From positions 1 to 14,155 of the forward strand of contig CALDKR010000145.1 in the NCBI GenBank assembly GCA_937898095.1: a DNA stretch of 14,155 nucleotides. Direction: 5' to 3'. The notes beneath the pieces were generated by a model. The model saw nothing but the letters and a program-made list of their open reading frames with translations. It did no database searches and was not told the origin of the DNA. Shown one piece after another: positions 1 through 6,045 of the stretch. Positions within the stretch are counted from its first letter, which is position 1. The number at the start of each line of letters is the position of its first letter. This stretch comes from an uncultured Rhodoluna sp. GTDB lineage: Bacteria; Actinomycetota; Actinomycetes; Actinomycetales; Microbacteriaceae. Made by a program: the position numbers and the translations under genes.

Positions 1-451
1 AGTTCAATTGGAGTTTGTTTGGAGTGCGAAGGTCACTCAAATTTGTGTGGCGGGTGATCACCGCTATTGGCTTGTCGTGAAGCTCTTCTGAGGTCATTGA
101 CTTATGGCGTCGCACCGGAATCGCGCTAAGTCGAATCGATGATCCTTCGAACTCAGTGGGAACCTCTGCAGTTACTGTTTCGCCCGTTTCAAACGCAGCT
201 TCAATTTCATTGGCCCACTGCTTGCGGGCTGGCTCGCCATCGATGTCGCGATAGAAGATTGTTGCCGAGCTTGATGGCCGCGCGTGACCTGCAGCAACAA
301 AGTTGCCGGCACTGTCTGGAATCCAGAGAACTAGGTCGGCGAAGACTAAATCGGCAACCATTTGCCAATCAGAAAGCAGCAGATTTAGCCACTCGACGTC
401 AGTTGGCGTGAGTCGACCTGATTGGCGTGAAAGCTCGCTGAAGGTGACCAT
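1..451 (-). CDS. pdtaS: Sensor histidine kinase PdtaS, N-terminal part (runs off window start)
   Basis: The ATG at 451-449 opens a stop-free frame to base 1, giving about 150 residues; the 3' end lies outside. The translation matches my memory of the N-terminal sensor domain of actinobacterial PdtaS (Rv3220c): a segment reading DWQMVADLVFADLVLWIPD near residues 29-47, then VAAGHARPSS, and later IAVITRHTNLSDLRTP near residues 130-145. That domain has a GAF-like fold (histidine kinase N-terminal family). The PAS domain, the HisKA_2-type phosphoacceptor and the ATPase domain would lie beyond the window. In mycobacteria PdtaS is a soluble kinase that phosphorylates PdtaR, an ANTAR antiterminator acting on nascent RNA. 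The upstream ParA-like gene ends TAA immediately before this ATG with no spacer and no clear Shine-Dalgarno, so translation is probably coupled. The kinase part cannot be checked here; the family call is fairly secure. Confidence 0.85.
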   Translation of the reverse strand, partial: MVTFSELSRQSGRLTPTDVEWLNLLLSDWQMVADLVFADLVLWIPDSAGNFVAAGHARPSSSATIFYRDIDGEPARKQWANEIEAAFETGETVTAEVPTEFEGSSIRLSAIPVRRHKSMTSEELHDKPIAVITRHTNLSDLRTPNKLQLN

Positions 452-1375
452 TTAATTGAGTTTAGCCACCCGGTCATCGAGCGAATTTGATTCGGCCAAA
501 ATCTTGCGCTTGACCAATTGATTGATGGCGATTCGAGCAGCAGACTTGCGCTTGGCCGTGATTAGTGGAATCGATTCAAGGGCGCACTGATCAAATGTCG
601 CTGGGTCATCGGGCACAAACGCGTCAACCTCAATCGATGCGAAGCGCGCAAGCGTTTCGGCGATTTGCAATTTAGGCTTGCGCCCAATTGCACTGCTTCG
701 AACGCGATTCATCACAACTATTGCATCAGCGTCTAACCGCAGTGATTTGAGTTCTTGAATGCCCAAAATGAACCGCCTAACCCCGACTGGATCGCTCAGG
801 CCGATGGCAGCAATACAGTTGGAATTTTGCAGTGCTGCCAGCGTGGCCGTATTTCTTTCAATGCCGCTGATTGGCTGCTGAGTTGCCGAGGCAAGGCCTG
901 AGGCAATGTCAAGAATCACGAAATCAAAATTGCTTGAAGCGATGTCGATCAAAGAGTTCACTTTTTCGAAGGTGACCTCGGGCCACCGAGACGGTGTGCT
1001 CAGGCCGGTCATCACGTGAAGAGTATTGCCAGACACCTGTATGGGCTGGCTCAGCCTCAGGAGTTCAGACACAGTTAGTCGATCTTGAGCGGCAAGCCGA
1101 CAGGCAGCAGCGAGGCCTGCTGGGTGATCAACCAGATTCAATTGCGTTTCGATGCTTGGAGCGACTGTGTCGAGGTCAATTAGCAAAACACGGTGACCGG
1201 CAAGGGCTAACTCGAAAGCTATGTTTATCGCCAACACGGTTTTGCCCGGTGATCCACTTGGGCCCCAAGCAGAAATCACTTGGGCTCGAGTCTCAACCCG
1301 ATGCAGAGGCTCGAGTTCTGGCAAATCAAAATCGATTGAGGTTGCCTCAATCTGACCCTCGATTAGTTTCGACAT
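452..1375 (-). CDS. ParA/MinD-superfamily ATPase, CpaE/TadZ-like, with degenerate P-loop
   Basis: A 307-residue soluble protein of the SIMIBI ATPase class. An N-terminal extension of about 30 residues leads into the P-loop GPSGSPGKT at 38-46. Next comes a Walker A'-like segment HRVLLIDLDTVAPS (about 61-74, D67 and D69) and a Walker B-like strand FDFVILDIAS (about 150-159, D156). The usual ParA signature lysine (KGGxGKT) is replaced by serine, as in some CpaE/TadZ-type proteins and actinobacterial relatives with a GPTGAPGRT-like loop. It follows a SAF/CpaB-like gene by one base and abuts pdtaS, so a shared transcript is likely. CpaE/TadZ proteins place Tad pilus machinery at the cell pole, but no other Tad gene is in view; a positioning role is inference. 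A chromosome-partitioning ParA is less likely because no parB or parS lies nearby. The ATG at 1375 fits the neighbour spacing. Confidence 0.85.
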   Translation of the reverse strand: MSKLIEGQIEATSIDFDLPELEPLHRVETRAQVISAWGPSGSPGKTVLAINIAFELALAGHRVLLIDLDTVAPSIETQLNLVDHPAGLAAACRLAAQDRLTVSELLRLSQPIQVSGNTLHVMTGLSTPSRWPEVTFEKVNSLIDIASSNFDFVILDIASGLASATQQPISGIERNTATLAALQNSNCIAAIGLSDPVGVRRFILGIQELKSLRLDADAIVVMNRVRSSAIGRKPKLQIAETLARFASIEVDAFVPDDPATFDQCALESIPLITAKRKSAARIAINQLVKRKILAESNSLDDRVAKLN

Positions 1376-1376
1376 G

Positions 1377-2003
1377 TCACTGATCTTTCAGGGTTGGTTT
1401 CAGAATGGCTGCGAATTTGTCACCGTTGGCGACCGCATAGATCACCGCTGCCAAATCATCTGGGTGCACCATGAGATCCAGCGCGGGCTTGGTGTCGGCA
1501 AACATGCCGCTGGGCTCAACAATGTCGGCCACCTCGGCACCGAGGCTCAGAATTCTAGGCTGAGACCAGACCTGGGCTGATTCAGCGCGTGATGCCCACA
1601 AATCAACCGCCGAACCAATTTTGACCTGTTTGGCTAGCCCCATAGTTGGCGTGATTTGCACCGGAACCCTTGTGTCTGCTGCGCTCTGGGCCAACTGAGC
1701 GAGTGGAATCAGCTCGCCTTTGCGAACCGAGGCAATCAGAAATGCTGGCGAATCTGACGGAAGCTGTCTGAGGTAGTTGCCTCTAGATTCGGCGAGATTT
1801 GCTTTGACTGTTGTGACTGAATCAGCTGTCAATTGCGCGCCGGCCGACAGCCCAGATTTAGCCACGAGATATTCTTGGCGCTGATCGTTTTGTTCGATTG
1901 CAAACCAGACGGCTGCCACCGAGGCAACGATGACGGCCATCGAGATCAAAATGTTTCGGTTGCGATTTCGACTTGCAGACTTAAGCGTTCGGATTTTTGA
2001 CAT
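1377..2003 (-). CDS. SAF-domain, CpaB/RcpC-like membrane-anchored protein
   Basis: A 208-residue protein starting at the ATG 2003-2001. The frame stays open upstream to 2126, but that stretch overlaps the preceding gene and looks non-coding. A basic N-terminus (SKIRTLKSASRNRNRN) is followed by one transmembrane segment at about residues 18-36, so the rest should face outward. Residues about 43-110 look like a SAF domain (YLVAKSGLSAGAQLTADSV, then VRKGELIPLAQLAQ). The C-terminal half (VKIGSAVDLWAS and VHPDDLAAVIYAVANGDKFA) resembles the end of CpaB/RcpC proteins. In Tad systems CpaB is a periplasmic or outer-face partner of the pilus assembly machine; in Gram-positives its role is unclear. Thirty-four bases separate it from the upstream gene, and no strong Shine-Dalgarno is visible. 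The stop lies one base before the ParA-like start, matching the common CpaB-CpaE pairing. Confidence 0.8.
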   Translation of the reverse strand: MSKIRTLKSASRNRNRNILISMAVIVASVAAVWFAIEQNDQRQEYLVAKSGLSAGAQLTADSVTTVKANLAESRGNYLRQLPSDSPAFLIASVRKGELIPLAQLAQSAADTRVPVQITPTMGLAKQVKIGSAVDLWASRAESAQVWSQPRILSLGAEVADIVEPSGMFADTKPALDLMVHPDDLAAVIYAVANGDKFAAILKPTLKDQ

Positions 2004-2037
2004 GGTCGCAGTCAATCGAATTTTTAGGTGACCAGTT

Positions 2038-2565
2038 TTAGTTGTGCACAGGCAAGACTTCGATTCTTGAGATAGAGCAGGATGGCAGAAAAATCTGGTT
2101 AGCCCCGTCGCGGTCCGCGAATTCAAATAGATTCAAAAATTGCCCGGTGATCCATCCGTGTTTGACTCGCTGATTTGGGTCTGTGAAATGAATTTTGACC
2201 GCAGACTTCTTTTCGGTGAAAACACCGCAAAATTCAGTGAACTCGCGGCCGGTTATTTTCAACTGGTATGACTGCGTAGCCGAAACTTGGTGCAACTTGA
2301 TTTCTGCGATTGACCGAGTTGCAATTGCAACGGCAGCCGAGCTGCCAACCTCAACGCCAGCGACGAAGTCCAGCCCCAAAGTGGCAGCAATCAAGCGAAG
2401 TTTGAGTCCGTCGACCAACTGCACTTCAACCAAAATCGGACCCGAAGGCGGCAATTTCAGTGCATTTGATTGCGTCTGCCCAACTGAGCCGGAATTGCCA
2501 AAATGACCGGCTGCCTCGGCTTCGAACTGGGCTTCGAGGTCTTCAAAAAGGTTATTTAGATCCAC
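2038..2565 (-). CDS. Conserved actinobacterial protein of unknown function (LFxDLEAQ N-terminus)
   Basis: A 175-residue protein with a GTG start at 2565-2563. I cannot assign a function. The N-terminus DLNNLFEDLEAQFEAEAA is acidic and amphipathic. A short low-complexity linker (about 20-40) follows. The remainder alternates short hydrophobic strands with turns, suggesting a mostly beta fold with two similar halves: ILVEVQLVDGLKLRLIAATL near 44-63, and HGWITGQFLNLFEF then IFLPSCSISRIEVL near the end. There is no signal peptide or membrane segment. From memory, actinobacterial genomes carry a family beginning LFxDLEAQ in this neighbourhood, sometimes mislabelled as a Fis-type regulator; I see no Fis helix-turn-helix. 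It is the first gene of a run with the SAF-domain protein, the ParA-like ATPase and pdtaS, so a link to that module is inferred. No good Shine-Dalgarno precedes the GTG, and an overlapping ATG at 2567 is in another frame. Confidence 0.75.
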   Translation of the reverse strand: MDLNNLFEDLEAQFEAEAAGHFGNSGSVGQTQSNALKLPPSGPILVEVQLVDGLKLRLIAATLGLDFVAGVEVGSSAAVAIATRSIAEIKLHQVSATQSYQLKITGREFTEFCGVFTEKKSAVKIHFTDPNQRVKHGWITGQFLNLFEFADRDGANQIFLPSCSISRIEVLPVHN

Positions 2566-2603
2566 ATTCGAATTATTTAGATAACCAAATGTTCACCAAA
2601 AAG

Positions 2604-2612
2604 TTATCCACA
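2604..2612 (+). promoter_or_regulatory. Perfect DnaA-box consensus 9-mer
   Basis: TTATCCACA matches the canonical DnaA-box consensus at all nine positions. It sits upstream of the Rv3235-family gene, next to an AT-rich stretch, in the only divergent intergenic region of the window. I see no second strong box beside it, so it is not an origin. It could titrate DnaA or couple transcription to replication, or it could be chance. Confidence 0.45.
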
Positions 2613-2639
2613 GGTGCCAAAAAAGGGGTTTACAAAACC

Positions 2640-2653
2640 TTCGGTTTACCGAA
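2640..2653. repeat. Short inverted repeat TTCGGT-TT-ACCGAA
   Basis: Six-base arms with a two-base centre form a perfect inverted repeat about 40 bases before the Rv3235-family start. The left half overlaps the second copy of GGTTTAC (2643-2649), whose first copy is at 2627-2633, exactly 16 bases earlier. The arrangement resembles an operator for a dimeric regulator, but no regulator can be named. Confidence 0.4.
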
Positions 2654-2692
2654 AGACTGCGAACACCCGTCAGAGTAGAAGGGTTCGGGGGC

Positions 2693-3226
2693 ATGAAAAA
2701 TCATGAAGAAAGCAACAACTTAAAAAACGAAGCTAAAGACAAAATCAAAAAACCGGCAGTTGCCAAGAATGACAATCCGGACGACAAATCTGATGAAGAA
2801 AAGCCGAAACGCATTCGCAGGGTGACTAACCCTATCGAGCATGCAGAATATTTCGGCAAGCAATATTCAAGAACCGCTGATCTTCCAGATCCGGGTGAAA
2901 TGCTCAAGGTGCTTGCCACCGGAATCGTTCAAGTTCTAGCGGGTGAACGCCCGGTTGATCAATTGGCCAAAATGGTGACCGAAGATCTTTATCTGCAGCT
3001 GCGCGATGCTGCTTTGGTCAACATTAGAAAACGCATGTATGGCGCCGCCACCAAACCAAAAAATCGACTTCAAATTGAAGTTCGAAGGGTCAAACTGGGT
3101 TCACCTCGCGACGGAGTAATCGAGTCGGTTGTTTTGCTAAACAGCGATTCAAGAACGCGAGCTGTGGCGATTCGACTTGAGGGCCTTAACGCACGATGGC
3201 AGGCCACCATGGTCAACGTGCTCTAA
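2693..3226 (+). CDS. Rv3235-family protein (DUF6459)
   Basis: A 177-residue protein and the only plus-strand gene in the window. Residues 1-50 are highly charged, rich in Lys, Glu, Asp and Asn, and are predicted disordered. The folded part (about 65-177) carries the features I associate with the Rv3235 family: ATGIVQVLAGERPVDQLAKM (about 95-114), then VTEDLYLQLRDAAL, then IEVRRVKLGSPRDGVIE and VVLLNSDSRTRAVAIRLEGL, ending in ARWQATMVNVL. The function of the family is unknown. In M. tuberculosis Rv3235 also lies close to secA1 (Rv3240c), so the association is old; here it converges on secA and shares its terminator. There is no signal peptide or membrane helix, so it should be cytoplasmic. The ATG at 2693 is preceded by a purine-rich GAAGGG and GGGGG. 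The family assignment is from memory of the motif pattern. Confidence 0.85.
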   Translation: MKNHEESNNLKNEAKDKIKKPAVAKNDNPDDKSDEEKPKRIRRVTNPIEHAEYFGKQYSRTADLPDPGEMLKVLATGIVQVLAGERPVDQLAKMVTEDLYLQLRDAALVNIRKRMYGAATKPKNRLQIEVRRVKLGSPRDGVIESVVLLNSDSRTRAVAIRLEGLNARWQATMVNVL

Positions 3227-3235
3227 ACAGACATG

Positions 3236-3273
3236 AAAAAAGTGGGTCTCGACTAAGTCGAGACCCACTTTTT
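3236..3273. terminator. Bidirectional rho-independent terminator between Rv3235-family gene and secA
   Basis: GTGGGTCTCGACT at 3242-3254 pairs perfectly with AGTCGAGACCCAC at 3256-3268 around one central base. Six A's precede it (3236-3241) and five T's follow (3269-3273), so it has a U-tract in both directions. It lies 9 bases after the Rv3235-family stop and 5 bases beyond the secA stop, and therefore serves both convergent genes. Confidence 0.93.
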
Positions 3274-3278
3274 AGTCA

Positions 3279-5921
3279 TTATGACCTGAAGAACGAGCTG
3301 CCAGGTGCCGACTTTGGTGGCTCTTGATCGTGTGGTGCTGGGTGTGATTCTTCAGCCACGCCGTCTTCGTTAGGGGCAATGTAGGTTAGCTCAGACTCTT
3401 GAACGTGCTGTTCTGGTGCAGCCTGAACCTGCACCTCTAGGTTGAACAAGAAACCAACTGTTTCTTCTTTGATGGCACCCATCATCTGCTCAAACATGCC
3501 ATATCCCTCGCGCTGATATTCAACCAGCGGGTCGCGTTGAGCCATTGCACGAAGGCCAATGCCTTCTTTTAGGTAATCCATTTCGTAAAGGTGGTCACGC
3601 CACTTGCGGTCGATAACCGAAAGCGCAACGCGACGCTCAAGCTCACGCATGGCTAGCTCGCCAACCTCATTGGTGCGGTTGACATAGGCACGCTCTGCAT
3701 CGGCCACGATCTCTTTGGTCAACCAGGCTTTGGTCAGCCTTGAGCGGTTGCCCGCCTCAGATAGAACCTCTTGAATTTCTAGCTGAATCGGATAAAGCGC
3801 CTTTAGGTCTGCCCAAAGTGCGTCTAGGTTCCAGTCGCTTGCCGCCGTGTCTGAGATGTGCTGATCGACGATTGCTGAGACTGCATCTCTAATGAAAACC
3901 TGGATGCGGTCGGCAATGTCGTCGCCCTCGAGAATGTGACGGCGATCGCTGTAGATGGCTTCGCGCTGACGGTTCAGAACGTCGTCGTATTTCAGAACGT
4001 TCTTGCGAATTTCGGCATTGCGACCCTCAACCTGGCTCTGAGCGCTGGCGATGGCACGGCTGACGACCTTTGACTCGATGGCCATGTCGTCTGGAATGCC
4101 TGGGCGGTTCATCAAACTTGCCGCCGCTGAAGAGTTGAACAGGCGCATTAGATCGTCGGTGAGCGATAGGTAGAAACGAGACTCACCGCGGTCACCCTGG
4201 CGACCAGCACGACCACGAAGCTGGTTGTCGATGCGACGCGATTCGTGGCGCTCGGTGCCCAAAACATAAAGGCCACCAACCTCAAGCACGCGCTCAGCCT
4301 CGACTGCGACCTCAGCCTTGATACGCTCAAACTCAGCAGCCCAGGCGGTTTCATATTCTTCTGGGTGCTCTTCTGAGGCGAGGCCCTTCTTGGCCAACGA
4401 GTCAACGGTTAGAAACTCAGTGTTTCCGCCGAGCATGATGTCGGTGCCTCGACCAGCCATGTTGGTTGCAACTGTAACAGCGCCAAATCGACCAGCTTGA
4501 GCAACGATAGCTGCCTCGCGAGCGTGGTTCTTGGCGTTCAGAACCTCGTGACGCACGCCCTCTTTGGCCAACAGCTTCGAGAGATATTCGCTCTTTTCAA
4601 CGCTGGTGGTTCCGACCAAAACCGGCTGGCCGGTCTTGTGACGAGCAGCGATGTCTTTAACAACCTCATTGAACTTGACCTCTTCATTTTTAAAGATCAG
4701 GTCTGACTGGTCGATTCGAACCATCGGCTTATTTGTCGGAATTGGCACTACGCCAAGCTTGTAGGTGCTCATGAACTCGCCCGCCTCAGTTTCGGCGGTT
4801 CCGGTCATGCCTGAAAGCTTTTTGTATAGGCGGAAGTAATTCTGCAGAGTGACGGTTGCCAGAGTTTGGTTCTCAGCCTTGACCTCGACGCCCTCTTTGG
4901 CCTCAATGGCCTGGTGAATGCCCTCGTTGTAACGACGGCCGGCAAGGATGCGACCGGTGTGCTCGTCAACGATTAGAACTTCACCGTTCATTACGACGTA
5001 GTCTTTGTCGCGCTTGAAGAGCGCCTTGGCTTTGATTGAATTGTTAAGGAATGAGATCAAAGGCGTGTTTGCTGACTCATAAAGGTTGCTGATGCCTAGG
5101 TAATCTTCGACCTTTTCGATGCCTGGTTCGAGAATGCCAACGGTGCGCTTTTTTTCGTCGACTTCATAATCGATGACTGGCTGAAGGCGCTCGGCAATTT
5201 TTGCGAATTCGCCAAACCAACGGTTTGCATCGCCAGCCGCAGGGCCAGAGATGATTAGCGGGGTTCTGGCCTCATCGATAAGAATCGAGTCAACTTCGTC
5301 GACAATGGCAAAAAAGTGACCGCGCTGCACTAGGTCTGGCTGCTGCCAAGCCATGTTGTCGCGAAGATAGTCGAACCCAAATTCATTGTTGGTTCCGTAG
5401 GTGATGTCGGCAAGGTATTGTTCGCGACGCTCAGCTGGCTCTTGACCAGAAAGGATGCAGCCCGTTGTCATGCCGAGGGCGCGGAACACGCGGCCCATGA
5501 GTTCACTTTGATATGAAGCCAAGAAGTCGTTGACGGTGACCACGTGCACACCGCGGCCAGCAATTGCATTTAGATATGCGGGCAGAGTGGCAACCAGCGT
5601 TTTTCCTTCACCGGTGCGCATCTCGGCGATGTTGCCTAGGTGCAGGGCCGCGCCACCCATCAGCTGAACGTCAAAGTGACGAAGACCGAGGGTGCGCTTT
5701 GAGGCTTCGCGCACTGCAGCGAATGCCTCAGGCAGCAATTCATCAAGGCTCTCGCCTGCGGCATAACGCTCGCGCAAGACTGTGGTCTCGTTGCGAAGTT
5801 CATCGTCAGTCAGAGAAGTGAAGTTGTCTTCAAGAGCATTGACCGCGGCTGCGTAGTTGCGCAGCTTGGCCAGAATTCGGCCCTCGCCGGCGCGCAGGAT
5901 TTTGTCGATGATTGTTGCCAA
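3279..5921 (-). CDS. secA: Preprotein translocase ATPase SecA
   Basis: An 880-residue SecA, the motor that pushes unfolded preproteins through SecYEG at the cytoplasmic membrane. Visible motifs are: Walker A GEGKT at 104-108, the DEAD-type DEVD at 208-211 followed by SILIDEARTPLIISGP, GTTSVEKSEYL near 437-447, TNMAGRGTDIMLGGN at 486-500, and the arginine-finger helicase motif QLRGRAGRQGDRGESRFYLS at 567-586. The scaffold and wing regions follow (DVLNRQREAIYSDRR, then WRDHLYEMDYLKEGIGLRAM). The tail is acidic and Pro-rich, ends SSFFRS and lacks the Cys-rich zinc-binding SEC-C motif. Translation must begin at the TTG 5921-5919: a TGA lies in frame 13 codons upstream with no ATG or GTG between, and GGAG (5932-5929) sits 7 bases before the TTG. 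It follows hpf across a 124-bp gap with a strong hairpin. Full length and intact; SecA1 type by context. Confidence 0.98.
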   Translation of the reverse strand: MATIIDKILRAGEGRILAKLRNYAAAVNALEDNFTSLTDDELRNETTVLRERYAAGESLDELLPEAFAAVREASKRTLGLRHFDVQLMGGAALHLGNIAEMRTGEGKTLVATLPAYLNAIAGRGVHVVTVNDFLASYQSELMGRVFRALGMTTGCILSGQEPAERREQYLADITYGTNNEFGFDYLRDNMAWQQPDLVQRGHFFAIVDEVDSILIDEARTPLIISGPAAGDANRWFGEFAKIAERLQPVIDYEVDEKKRTVGILEPGIEKVEDYLGISNLYESANTPLISFLNNSIKAKALFKRDKDYVVMNGEVLIVDEHTGRILAGRRYNEGIHQAIEAKEGVEVKAENQTLATVTLQNYFRLYKKLSGMTGTAETEAGEFMSTYKLGVVPIPTNKPMVRIDQSDLIFKNEEVKFNEVVKDIAARHKTGQPVLVGTTSVEKSEYLSKLLAKEGVRHEVLNAKNHAREAAIVAQAGRFGAVTVATNMAGRGTDIMLGGNTEFLTVDSLAKKGLASEEHPEEYETAWAAEFERIKAEVAVEAERVLEVGGLYVLGTERHESRRIDNQLRGRAGRQGDRGESRFYLSLTDDLMRLFNSSAAASLMNRPGIPDDMAIESKVVSRAIASAQSQVEGRNAEIRKNVLKYDDVLNRQREAIYSDRRHILEGDDIADRIQVFIRDAVSAIVDQHISDTAASDWNLDALWADLKALYPIQLEIQEVLSEAGNRSRLTKAWLTKEIVADAERAYVNRTNEVGELAMRELERRVALSVIDRKWRDHLYEMDYLKEGIGLRAMAQRDPLVEYQREGYGMFEQMMGAIKEETVGFLFNLEVQVQAAPEQHVQESELTYIAPNEDGVAEESHPAPHDQEPPKSAPGSSFFRS

Positions 5922-5964
5922 GATTTTGCTCCAAATCGGTTGTGTCGCTAAGAGTCAATCTTAG
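5922..5964 (-). promoter_or_regulatory. secA leader with Shine-Dalgarno for a TTG start
   Basis: Reading leftward, these 43 bases carry TAAGAT (5963-5958), a modest -10 candidate with no convincing -35, then GGAG at 5932-5929 spaced 7 bases from the TTG. The Shine-Dalgarno decides the secA start. Whether a promoter lies here or secA depends on transcription from hpf cannot be told from sequence. Confidence 0.45.
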
Positions 5965-6000
5965 ACGCAGGGCCCGACCTAAAGCGGTCGGGCCCTGCGT
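5965..6000 (-). terminator. Strong 15-bp hairpin between hpf and secA (probable terminator or attenuator)
   Basis: ACGCAGGGCCCGACC at 5965-5979 pairs perfectly with GGTCGGGCCCTGCGT at 5986-6000 around a six-base loop. It lies 45 bases past the hpf stop. There is no U-tract in either direction, which many actinobacterial terminators also lack. It could end the hpf transcript, attenuate read-through into secA, or protect the hpf mRNA 3' end. Confidence 0.65.
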
Positions 6001-6045
6001 TTGCGGCACTTGTAGGCACCGCTCTAAGCGAACAAAATCTGCAAC

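Larger units (their letters stand above)
2566..2692. promoter_or_regulatory. Divergent intergenic regulatory region
   Basis: These 127 bases lie between two divergent genes and must hold both promoters. The left end (about 2571-2610) is AT-rich. On the minus strand a possible promoter is TTGGTG, about 17 bases, then ATAATT just ahead of the GTG at 2565; this would give a very short leader. On the plus strand TAGAAG at 2676-2681 is a weak -10 candidate, and GAAGGG at 2678-2683 could act as a Shine-Dalgarno for the ATG at 2693. A DnaA-box consensus and an inverted repeat inside the region are listed separately. The promoter assignments are guesses from spacing only. Confidence 0.4.

Noticed and set aside
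139..411. Open plus-strand frame of 90 codons at the window start
   Set aside because: It is antisense to the recognisable PdtaS sensor domain.
452..1375. Chromosome-partitioning ParA
   Set aside because: No parB, no parS-like 16-mer, and the P-loop lacks the ParA signature lysine; CpaE/TadZ-like fits the adjacent CpaB-like gene better.
994..1383. Open plus-strand frame of 129 codons opposite the ParA-like gene
   Set aside because: Gln/Arg/Leu-rich shadow of the coding strand; the minus frame carries a clear P-loop and Walker B.
2004..2126. Extended N-terminus for the SAF-domain protein
   Set aside because: The added 41 residues overlap the preceding gene, contain scattered Cys and Arg, and put the membrane anchor unusually deep; the ATG at 2003 gives a typical basic-then-hydrophobic start.
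2195..2506. Open plus-strand frame of 103 codons opposite the unknown protein gene
   Set aside because: The minus frame is longer, ends 34 bases before the SAF gene and has a family-like N-terminus; the plus frame has shadow composition.
2566..2692. Replication origin, suggested by the DnaA box and AT-rich DNA
   Set aside because: Only one good box, no dnaA, dnaN or parB nearby, and the region is too short.
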